Shown here: piece after piece, positions 1 to 10,898 of the stretch
Layout of the letters: every line of letters starts with the position of its first letter
How positions within the stretch are numbered: the first letter of the stretch is position 1
NCBI GenBank assembly: GCA_022495005.1
Contig: JAGYXB010001801.1
Coordinates: 806,001 to 870,000, forward strand
DNA length: 64,000 bases
From: Rhyacophila brunnea
Taxonomy: Eukaryota; Arthropoda; Insecta; Trichoptera; Rhyacophilidae
Direction: 5' to 3'
Notes under the pieces: model-generated
Told to the model about the DNA's origin: nothing
Databases searched by the model: none
The model's input: the letters and a program-made list of their open reading frames with translations, nothing else
Translations under genes and position numbers: made by a program

Positions 1-762
1 ACCCGATCATATCTGTTGTATGTATTTGTATTTTCTGTTTCTTTAACACGTTTTTAAGAATTTTCTAGTTTCCGGAATTTAATTGTATTCCGCCGTTCTT
101 TTGTTTTCGCAGTTCCTAATCCTCCAGCACTGTCTCATTTAAATATCTCTATCGTTTCAACATTATGATAATACTTAAGTAATAAATTTTAATGGTGGGT
201 TTTCACTGAGGTCATATTTCATGGAGCTTATGAATTCATTGAATTCCGTATCTATAGTGGACCGATTTGTATAAATATTAAAATAGATGATGGCTTCATT
301 TGTAACTATGTATTACTACGTACTGTCAATTCATTTTAGTGTTTCACGTGAAAGATTTTTGTTTATATTGTTCTAGTCAATATACGCAATTTTTTATCAT
401 ATTCTAGCATGGTTAAATTAATTAAATATCTAGGTATGTAAATGTATCTGTTCAGTTAATTCAGATTTTCATTAATGTACAATTAATAAAATAGTACGAC
501 TTAATCGATATGGCACAGTGTTTAATACAAACTGTTTGTCGTAGGCGTTTCAAATGATTCATTTTCATTGAAACTGTCACATTTTATTGCCCATTTTATG
601 CCGTCAACTTGATGAACTGATGATATATTGTAATGCCAGGTGTTTACCCAAGCAATACACTCTTTTATTAGTATTATGTTTTACTTATTTGAAGCCATAG
701 CTGTCAGTTTAATGGTGATTCTTACAATACACGGTTAATATCCACACTATCATAATCGGTGT
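1..762. other. AT-rich stretch without recognisable feature
   Basis: Many stop codons in all frames, no repeat or coding signal that I recognise. It ends at the TTAA target site of element A1. Confidence 0.5.
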
Positions 763-766
763 TTAA

Positions 767-2284
767 CCCGATCGGCGCGTTAAGTTTCCATACAAAAGAT
801 GTGCTGTCCGCGGTAGGTTTTTCGAAATGTTATTCTTCGCTGTATTATAATAATAATAAATACGGCAGTTAAAAATTGTGGCTACAACTGTTATCATGCC
901 TAGATACATAAGGATCCAAGTGCCACACTAAAACACATAATAGAGTGTTGAATTTAGCTGTGTTTACTTTAACAAAACTACTGTATTGCTTTGTTCGGAT
1001 AAACTCTGTAGCCATTTTCGATGACAAAGCACTTGACTTCAAAACAAGTGCGCCGATGAAGACAATTAATCACTGACTAATTTTATTTTACTCGTGTTAA
1101 AACACTTAAAAATGCCATAAAAATTATTGAAAATAATAGCTTTTATTGGTGACTTATGAATTATTGTTAATTAGTGTAAGTTTTATTGATGACAAATCCA
1201 TTAAAATTGGATGGTAGTCCCCAGTTTTATTTCGTGGCATAGATTGTGTCAGCATTTTACATGTTTTATGGGCCATTATAATTTAAGCGTAAAGGTGAGT
1301 CCACACTGGTTGAAAATATTATAATAATTTTTTTGTTTTTTTTTTAGTGAAACTTGGATTTTGTAGATTACTTTTCAGTTTTATTGAGCATTGTGTTATG
1401 TTAGTGATTGTCATTTTATGTTTTGTAAAAAAAACAATATTTATTTTTTAAATTGCGTAAATTTTTCCAAGTGCTATAAAAACTTTTTTTTTGGGTAAGG
1501 TTTTAAAAATTTATAAGCATTAAATTGTACGCGAAGATAATATGTAATATAGTTGAAAAGTCAATATTCCATGATTTATATTTTATACCTACCCGTGTGT
1601 TTTTTTAGCAAAAATTTATACGTTTTATATATTCCTTCATAGTAATTCGTAATTTATTTATAAAACTTGCAATCCTCTAAAATATAATAATATATATTTT
1701 TTCATTCCGTGTGGACGCATCTTTACTAAATATTTACGACTTTCAATAATGAGCTCGATTTATGACTTTGAAACAATTAGGGAGACACATGAGTAATAAA
1801 TGACATAATCCAGAACACAAGTTCAAGTACATTTTTAGAAATATTACGACAAATTTCTTTTCGTTTTTTGGTTGTCTTTTTCGTATTCCCGCACATGATG
1901 TAAAAATCGCGGTGAATTCAACTTTACACGGTAAATACTCGGCGCACACTCAACTCGAATGAAATATATTTTGTATACCTACTGCGCAGCCGCGAAAAAT
2001 ACCGCGTAGATTTGAACTGATGCAATCGGACCGGCGAATCTCGATAGATCGAAGGGGTTCGAAAGATCGATGTTTATGAAATTAAAACAACATATTTTTG
2101 ACAGAGTTATCGATATGGCGGTACGAACACGAATCAGAGCATTTTTCAATACAAAAATTAATACTATGCGTGAAGTATTTCCTACTTTACCGACATTTCA
2201 ATTTTCGATATCAACAGTTGCGACATCCGCCCAGTATCAGAGCTTATGTAAAAAACAACATATGTCCCATCCGCGGCGATCGGG
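767..2284 (+). mobile_element. Element A1: TTAA-flanked piggyBac-type non-autonomous transposon
   Basis: Begins CCCGATCGGCGCG right after TTAA (763-766) and ends CGCGGCGATCGGG right before TTAA (2285-2288). The ends are inverted repeats, CCCGATCG(G/C)CGCG. A TTAA target and a terminal CCC are hallmarks of the piggyBac superfamily. No transposase frame is present; the short ORFs inside are not conserved proteins. A near-identical inverted copy lies at 15687-17197, so this is a real mobile unit of about 1.5 kb. The right TTAA also serves as the left TTAA of element B1. Confidence 0.8.
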
Positions 2285-2288
2285 TTAA

Positions 2289-2838
2289 GGGGGGACATGC
2301 TCAGCGTAAGTCAAAATGGAGCTTTTGTTCTATTTTCAAAGCATGGTCCTTGACATACCTTAAACGTTGTAGATAATCTATTTACATAATTTTGAAGCCT
2401 TATTATCCTTTATATTTATTTTAAACATTTGATACTGCATAAAGTTGTAGCTTAACCACTGGGGAATGCCAAAAGAAATGGCGTATTTAAAAAAAGCACT
2501 ACCTTATTCTTAGGTCAATAATTATTATAAAGCAATCATTATTCGTAGGATGTTTACCACACTTGAATGGTCAAAGACATAGCTTATAATGAGTATCTTT
2601 AGAATTATCTTCAAATGTGTTTGTAATTCAAATGTAAAACATTAGAGCGAGAAAAGAATACTATTTTATGTCATAAAAATACTTTATGCAGTCATCAAAT
2701 GTTTAAAATAAATATAAAGGATAATAAGGCTTCAAAATTATATAAATAGATTATCTACAACGTTTAAGGTATGTTTAGGATCATGCTTTGAAAATAGAAA
2801 AAAAGCTCCATTTTGACCCACGCTGAGCACTTCCGCCC
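2289..2838. mobile_element. Element B1: TTAA-flanked foldback MITE
   Basis: Left end GGGGGGACATGCTCAGCG, right end CGCTGAGCACTTCCGCCC, flanked by TTAA (2285-2288 and 2839-2842). The arms continue as an inverted repeat deep into the element: the stretch around CTACAACGTTTAAGG occurs near 2360 and again inverted near 2760. This is a shortened copy of the family seen at 58178-59564 (B2) and 33590-36565 (B3). It has no coding capacity. Confidence 0.8.
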
Positions 2839-2842
2839 TTAA

Positions 2843-4976
2843 GAGATAATACAAATTGTGAATTCTTTGAATTGTCTACATTAACCTGAATTTATACTAC
2901 CATACGATTACGCCTAGAATAATAATATATTTACTACATATACATTCGTTTACTTGTGATATCATAATATAATATAAGAGGTGTGAGCATATATTGCGGT
3001 CATATATTATATGTTTGTATTCCACTTATCAAAAAACTGTAAATTAGGTATTCATTCAGTACTGCCCATTTCTTGTTAGTATGAATAATATAAATTTAAA
3101 AGTATCTTCACCTTCAAATTCTTCTATACTTAAATGATTGTTAGCCATCGTATACCATGTCATGTAGATTCCTTCCGTTTCACGCCCACTACTATGTTTA
3201 TTTATTTTGGATTATATGAGGAGGTGTTAAAAAGTAGTTTTTTTAGAAACATAATCTTTTATTGCGAAATATGTAAGCCTTTAGAATAACAATATACCTA
3301 CCAACCTTTTAAATGTACATAAGTATTAGAATGTTTAAGACGGTACTTCAGTGAAACGGCAAATAATTTTCAACTATAGGTGCGACGAAATTTCGGACTG
3401 GCTGGCAATCGGAGAATTAATTCTTAAATCGTGTAAAGATGACTAAAAAACGTTACCCATTTACTTGAAAAAGAAAACGTGTCAATGAATATATTATTAT
3501 TATTATTAGTAATAGAACAATAAACATAACATTAAATAGACGCATTGTTATAATGAGACATCACATCTGTTTGATTTACAATACTATTTTAACATCATAT
3601 AAATTTAAAGCTTTTAAAGTAAACAATATAATATAAACATTTATGTACCCACTTGACTGTGTCAAACTTAAGAAATGTTCAAAGAGATCTCACAGCATTC
3701 AAGTCACCATCTAAAAGCAGTAAATTAACTAAAATAACGTCTTGCACCAAAACGCACACTTGCAGTAATAAATAAGATGAAATATGTATCTCTTTATGCA
3801 AATAGCACTTCAAAGTGCTATTAAGAAAATCTCTTGACAGATACACCTTTCTCACCCTCTTTCAAAATACTGACACGAGTTATGAAATGTATTTAAGTAA
3901 TAATTACTAATATTATTTACGAGGCCGTGCAATCCGTTCCCACCCTTTTGGGGTAAACACATGCACCCAACTATGTTGATTTAAACAGATGCATCATTAA
4001 GAAATGGCTCTCACGCTTTTGCAAGCTTAGAGATAAACCAGAAAAAGCACTTAAATGGTAAACATCAAATATTATTTACGAGCTTCTGTTCAATACTTGA
4101 AGTAAAGCAATTTGTTATCTACATTAATTGCACAAAATGTGCATCTTTTTGGGTTAGATATTCAGATCTCACACACTCTTTAACCTTTTTGACCCGAACT
4201 AGAAAACTCACTAACCATTATTAGTGTTATTTATTATTGATGTAAGTAGATGTGATAATGAACACCTGCACAGTCGAATAATGTCATAAATGTTATTCCT
4301 TGTTAATGTAAAGCATAAATCATAACGGACACGTGCAGTCTGTTCAAGTCAAAAACCCATTAAAGTGAATAGTATATAATCTCAGGAAATATCACCCCTA
4401 TTGTCTATTGCCTTGAAACCGTTCACCTAATACGTAGCTCTGTCTGTTAAATATTTTGTACTAAAATTACAACTGAAATAAACAGTATAGTTTTACTTTA
4501 CGTAAAACTCTATTTAATTCACCGTGTTCACAATCAATTATCAACGTCCACCGCTCCAGCATCCTAGAAGGTAATCCTCCTGACAAATTTACCTTCAAGA
4601 CAATACGGTCTATAAACGTAAAACCGTGAAGAATAACATCAAGGAGTCTCACAGATTGTCCCAGCTCCGGTAAGAAACTTAAGGAAGGTTAACACCATCA
4701 AACCATATAGGATACTTGCCAGCCATATCACCTATTTCCGGAAAGTACTCATCGACGGGACATAACAGCATGTTGACTTTTTATGACAAATTATGTTTTG
4801 TTCTGTACGCGTCATTTGCACAATCTTCGCGTCGCGTAGTCACGATCGTTTTAGAGTTTTAGACCGTGCCCCAGCTGAAGTTTTTTGAACACGTGCATTG
4901 CGGAATATGATCACAAAAGGTTATGTTTCATTTGTACGAAAACGCTTACACGAAGGAAAAATGACCGAAATCATCA
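2843..4976. other. AT-rich interval between B1 and the large palindrome
   Basis: No exon, transposase or RNA gene recognised. A 61-codon minus-strand frame at 4467-4652 has a more protein-like composition than its surroundings, but I cannot assign it and find no partner frame. I found no match to the corresponding interval 13719-15682 on the other side, so the outer palindrome does not extend through here. Confidence 0.5.
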
Positions 4977-7790
4977 CTCATCAGTAGACACCGGATATCT
5001 GGAGTCCTTTTTTTTTGGGACGGACTCGAATATTACAACATTTTTTAATTAAAAAATGCGTTAATAATTTATGGAACCTATGTTTTTCAGAAAAATAAGT
5101 TGTACGATGTAGTAGGTACAATGAAATATGAAATAAATGATATTGATAATATGTGCAAGAGACTTTATCGATACTTAATTATATAGAAACGCTGCTATTA
5201 GTAGGTAGATATACTATACTATTTAGAGAAATTAATGAAGCGCTTACGTATAGAGTGGAAAAATTAGTTGAGAGTGGAAAAATCTATAATATTTAATAAT
5301 ATTCCACTTTTTATATACATACCTATTATTGTAATCAAAGTTTAAAATTTCTACTAAACTACTTTTATTTTCACTATCAAATAACAAATCACACTTGCTC
5401 CCATAATGAGAAGGACCTGACAGCTAGTGTATTATTAAAATCGTACCAAATCTGAATGATTTCGTATATTATGTTGATACTACGAAAATATATAATATGA
5501 AAACATATTATTATATTATATGGATTTATGGATGGGTAAAATGGGGAATATCGGACCTATGTGGTTAATGAAACCCTTTAGAAAAAGTTTCTTACGAAAG
5601 ATACTTCAAATCGTACTTTTGTGTTTCAAGCAAGTGGTTGGACATATTGAGATATTCAATTTTAATATATAGGTACTGATGTTGTAATGTTTTTTTGACA
5701 TTTTATAGGCCATTTTCAAAAACTTTATATTCATCATGCAAAATATGTAAGTACATGCGTTTTCTGTTAATTGCTACTCCCTAATACTATAAATTATATA
5801 TCATAGCATTATTTCAATGAAATATATAAACCCGATATAATTATTTATTTCGGAAGTTATCAAAATGATACAATCATAATTAGTCGACATTGATACATTG
5901 TGTATATATAGTACCTAATACCATTGATAATAAATTATTTTATCAAGAAAATATTAGATATAAATAGGTATAACACAGTTGCAGTGCCTGCCATTTGCCT
6001 TAACAAGTTGACCTTGGTTCTAATAGTTCATTGATTTATCCAATCTGGGAGTTCACACATGAAACTATAATTTGATGTTATAGTAATATGGTAGAAAAAA
6101 CAAAAAAAACTTAACCTGCGCGTTTGTTAACTGATCTACGTATTTTCTTAAAATCCGAGATCACTTCAGTTTTAACGATTATGGATTATAGCTTAAAATT
6201 GTTTATTTGTTTTTATTTAGTGAGTAGGTATATTTTGTGATATTTCACATTAGCTGGTTCCATTGTTTACGGGAAATGACGATTTAACGGGCTTACCTAT
6301 TGAATGTATTAATAGTATGTAATATATTCATTACGGGTTTTCACAAACACTTCAGATAATCAAAATTTGTTTTTTACTTGATCCTTTACTAATAGGTAAG
6401 AAGGTTTTAACAATCTTTTATTATGTCAATGTGCATTTACGATCGGTGAGTGCGCATAGTGCACGAAGAAGCCAGAAGGCCATAAGCCAGAAGGCATAAG
6501 CCGGGTCGTAAATAATGACTAATAGAATACCTAGTACAAAACATAAATCAATTAGAATTTATTGATTAATATTTTTGCCACTCGTACCCGTTAGATATAG
6601 GGACCATTATACCACTTTCCTCTAGAAGGTGTATAAGGTACTTTTAAACACTTTGTACATTTTGCATTTTTGTTTATTGTTATTAAATCTTAGTTGATAT
6701 TATTCTTTTGACTTATTAACTTAAAAATAACAACAATGGATGAAATATAATATTCCTAAATATTATAATAATAATATGTCACATATATAATATTGTGTAA
6801 GTATATAATATATAATTATCAAGTCTCGATAGCGAAGGCTGCGTGACTAGCAAATGCACTTACGACCTATGTAAACCTGCCGCTTTGTAATTTTATTCTT
6901 GTAAATCCACGGTATTATAGATGGTTGCACTATTATATCTAAAATGTAAACATAAATTTATATGCAATATTGGTATATACTACAGCTGATGATGATACAT
7001 ACTATCGTATGGAAAATAATTCATTTTTAAGTTGTGGGTTTCTTGTACGTATCATGCGACAAAAGCAATAAAATCGTCTTCAAGTTTTTGTCATTGGTCG
7101 GGAATCTTTTTTGATACATACACCTACGGCAGGTGAATTTTAAACACAGCAAATTTTTCACAGTTTTGAAGTTACGCTATTTCTTAATGTATATAAACCA
7201 GTCATTTAATAAATAAGGACAAATATCACCAACAAGTTAGTTCAAGTAAACAATCGACTCCCACGTCCTCTATACTTAATTGACTTTTTATGCAATAATA
7301 TGTACCTACCTATATTTTGTACTGTTATTCAATTGAAAATGTCCATTAGGATAAAATCGGTTGAATATCAACATTATGGAATAAATGTGGAAAAAGTACG
7401 AAAGTACATATTATAAAGTGTTTTAATGAAATATGTATCTAGGTACCAGTCGTTTTATGTGATGAATAGTTCTTTACACTTTATAATATGTAAGTATTTA
7501 AATCAAATACATAATATAATCATATATCAGATAATTTCTTTTTAATAACAACATTTAAATATAATGCTAATTATGTCGAATGGCCACCTAATCGGCGCGC
7601 CTTTAGCGTACGATGTATTAAATGGGACGGCGGGACTTTTTTTAATGTTACACACCTACAAACTTACCTGTAGAATGGCCAAAAATGGAACTACGAATTA
7701 CCATAGGACGCCATTTTGAAAATTTCATTCGAATGTCAGATTTTGTCCAGTTACTAGTCTTGATTGGGTAGTTTTCGACAATGGCTCCAT

Positions 7791-7960
7791 TTTTTTGTAG
7801 TACTTATTCCACTTTTTATCAATAAATTAGGACCGGTTTCGTCCGCCTCAGAGGGACATTTTCAACTGAATCTTCCCTTGTTCGGTTGAAAATGTCCCTC
7901 TGATGCGAACGAAACCGGTCCTAATTTATTGATTAAAAGTGGAATAAGTACTACAAAAAA
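7791..7960. repeat. Hairpin repeat D, copy 1
   Basis: Perfect-type inverted repeat: TTTTTTGTAGTACTTATTCC opens and its complement closes the unit. Inner arms contain GGACCGGTTTCGTCCGCC and a loop near CTTCCCTTGTTC. Likely a foldback MITE living inside element C. Confidence 0.75.
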
Positions 7961-8201
7961 TGCGTTTTTTAAATTAAACAACAATAAATATTAACGTAAT
8001 ACAATCACTAAGTGAAAATCTGAAGTACTAAATGGGACGGCGGGACTTTTTTTTAACGTTACACACCTACAAACTTACCTGTAGAATGGCCAAAAATGGA
8101 ACTACGAACTACCATAGGACGCCATTTTGAAAATTTCATTCGAATGTCAGATTTTGTCCAGTTACGAGTCTTGATTGGGTAGTTTTCGACAATGGCTCCA
8201 T

Positions 8202-8372
8202 TTTTTTGTAGTACTTATTCCACTTTTAATCTATAAATTAGGACCGGTTTCGTCCGCCTCAGAGGGACATTTTCAACTGAATCTTCCCTTGTTCAGTTGA
8301 AAATGTCCCTATGATGCGAACGAAACTGGTTCTAATTTATTGATTAAAAGTGGAATAAGTACTACAAAAAAA
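8202..8372. repeat. Hairpin repeat D, copy 2
   Basis: Same foldback unit as at 7791, in the second 0.4 kb tandem unit, with a few substitutions in the right arm (for example GAAACTGGTTC instead of GAAACCGGTCC). Confidence 0.75.
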
Positions 8373-9710
8373 TGCGTTTTATTAAATTAAACAACAATAA
8401 ATATTAACGTATTACAATGACTAAGTGAAAATCTGAAGCAATATTATATTGCAAAACCTTTAGAAGAATGCAATTACGGCTTACGCAATACATAATATTA
8501 TAATAGTAGGTTCAAACGAATATTTTCAGGGATGTCTCGCATCTTCAGATGTACGCCACTGGTATTTTGAAGATGAAATTTCTTACGATCGATTTGATGA
8601 AATTCTTCAATGTCAATAGTTTATAATCAAATAGACCAGTTTGGGCAGAGCATCCTCAAAATACTTAAATATCTAAAGAAATAAACAAGTAGGTATGTGA
8701 CTTTTTTATCGATATGTAGGTACAGTATTGTTGCTTGGTAATACTAATAGGTATCAATATGATACATTTAGAACATAAAACGGGTCAGCGGACAAAATCT
8801 TCCAATATTTGTATTTATATTAGTGGTAGGTACGCAAAAGCTATTCGATATTTAATTATGAAAAAACATATTCTACACGCATTTTATAAAAATGGTTTAC
8901 CATTACTTACCTGCAATAAAACAAACCATCAATTTTGTAATGCGATCTTTTTGATTGCATTTTGCGAATTTGAATTCGTTTGTCGTAGCCGCAAGTCGCG
9001 TTATAATATTGGCAAGACGATTATCTTAATTACAATAATTACCATCGCACCTGAGCTGCCAGAAAAAACAACTGACAAATTGTAGAAATCCATACTAAGA
9101 ATCATTTGGGCAAAAGTCTCCTTAGGATATTGGATTCGTCCACCATTTTAATGTGTTTTTTTATGGGTTGACGGTTAAAAACTTGAAAGATCCGGCCTTT
9201 ACTCATCAGTAAAGGCCGGATCTTTCGAGTCTTTAACCGTCAACCCATAAAAAAACACATTAAAATGGTGGACGAATCCAATATCCTAAGGAGACTTTTG
9301 CCCAAATGATTCTTAGTATGGATTTCTACAATTAGTCAGTTGTTTTTTCTGGCAGCTCAGGTGCGATGATAATTATTGTAATTAAAATAATCGTCTTGCC
9401 AATATTATAATGCGAAGTGTGGCCACTTCAAACGAATTCAAATTCGCAAATCGCAATTAAAAAGATCGCATTACAAAATTGATGTTTTGTTTTATTGCAG
9501 GTAAGTAATGGTAAACCATTTTTATAAACTGCGTGTAGAATATGTTTTTCATAATTAAATATCGAATAGCTTTTGCGTACCTACCATTAATATAAATACA
9601 AATATTGAAAGATTTTGTCCGCTGACCCGTTTTATGTTCTAAATGTATCATATTGATACCTATTAGTATTACCAAGTGACAATACCGATATCGCAAAAGT
9701 ACCTACATAT

Positions 9711-9984
9711 CTTTTATTTTGTTAACTGTTAATTCATGGTGGAACTGCATTGTATAATTGTTTAATTTAATAAAACGCAATTTTTTGTAGTACTTGTACC
9801 ACTTTTAATCAATAAATTAGGACCGGTTTCGTCCGCCTCAGAGGGAAATGAGTTCAGCCTTTATGCCTTCAGTTGAAAATGTCCCTGTGAGGCGGACGAA
9901 ACCGGTCCTAATTTATTGATTAAAAATGGAATAAGTACTACAAAAAAATGCGTTTTATTAAATTAAACAACAATACCTACATAT
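9711..9984. mobile_element. Insertion specific to C2, carrying hairpin D copy 3
   Basis: Absent from the matching site in C1 (near 8715). TACCTACATAT occurs immediately before (9700-9710) and at the end (9974-9984), so the insert is bounded by an 11-bp direct repeat of a sequence present once in C1. It contains a complete D hairpin at 9781-9947 with a different loop. Whether the 11-bp repeat is a true target duplication or a recombination footprint is open. Confidence 0.65.
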
Positions 9985-10724
9985 CGATAAAAAAGTCATA
10001 TACTTATTTATTTATTTAGATATTTAAGTATTTTGAGGATGCTCTGCCCAATCTGGTCTATTTGATTATAAACTATTGACATTGAAGAATTTCATCAAAT
10101 TGATCGTAAGAAATTTCCTCTTCAAAATACCAGTGGCGTACGGTCTATAGAATACATATGTAGATGCGAGACATCCCTGGAAATATTCGTTTGAATAATT
10201 AAAATACCTACTATTATAATATTGTGTATTGCATAAGCCGTAATTGCATTTTTCTAAAAGGTTTGCAGTATAATATTACTTCAGATTTTCACTTATTGAA
10301 TAGGTTTATTATAAATATTACGTATTACGTTAATATATTTAGATTTAGAATATTCCAGAGCTACTAATCCGCAATGCCACACACTAAACTACTCACCGTG
10401 ATTAAATTAGTTATAAGACCTTGAGTAGATAAAATGCATGTTACAGACCTACAAACTTATCTGAAGAATGGGATGGGGGAGCCATTGTTGAAAACTACCC
10501 AATCAAGACTCGTAATTGGACAAAATCTGACATTTTTCAAATTTTGACCAATTTTCAAAATGGCGTCCTATGGTAGTTCGTAGTTCCATTTTTGGCCATT
10601 CTACAGGTAAGTTTGTAGGTGTGTAACGTTAAAAAAAAGTCCCGCCGTCCCATTTAATACTTCAGATTTTCACTTAGTGATTGTATTGCGTTAATATTTA
10701 TTGTTGTTTAATTAAAAAAACGCA

Positions 10725-10898
10725 TTTTTTTGTAGTACTTATTCCACTTTTAATCAATAAATTAGGACCGGTTTCGTTCGCATCAGAGGGATATTTTCAA
10801 CTGAACAAGGGAAGATTCAGTTGAAAATGTCCCTCTGAGGCGGACGAAACCGGTCCTAATTTATTGATTAAAAGTGGAATATGTACTACAAAAAAAAA
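10725..10898. repeat. Hairpin repeat D, copy 4
   Basis: Foldback unit in C2, reverse-complement partner of the D copies in C1. Arms contain GGACCGGTTTCGTTCGC and its complement around a short loop. Confidence 0.75.

Larger units (their letters stand above)
7617..8436. repeat. Two tandem 0.4 kb units inside C1
   Basis: The block beginning AAATGGGACGGCGGGAC repeats at about 7617 and 8032 with near identity. Each unit carries a spacer with CCATAGGACGCCATTTTG, followed by a roughly 170-bp hairpin and a tail ending CTAAGTGAAAATCTGAAG. Related pieces in reverse order occur in C2 at about 10440-11080. Confidence 0.8.
4985..9201 (+). mobile_element. Element C1: left copy of a hAT-like non-autonomous transposon
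   Basis: 4217 bp. Starts TAGACACCGGAT and ends with the complement of TAAAGGCCGGAT, so the termini are imperfect inverted repeats of about 23 bp sharing TA-A--CCGGAT and a GAGTC-like block. It is flanked by CTCATCAG on both sides. No transposase was found; the longest frame is about 116 codons (8735-9085) and looks incidental. Inside are two tandem 0.4 kb units with nested hairpins (7617-8436). The superfamily call rests on target duplication length and general end form only. Confidence 0.72.

Noticed and set aside
2070..2288. 72-codon frame present in both A1 and A2 as a conserved protein
   Set aside because: It is shared only because the DNA copies are near-identical, and it overlaps the terminal inverted repeat. 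No homology that I can name.
8735..9085. 116-codon plus-strand frame in C1
   Set aside because: It lies inside a palindromic transposon arm, the matching frame in C2 is broken, and no motif is recognisable.
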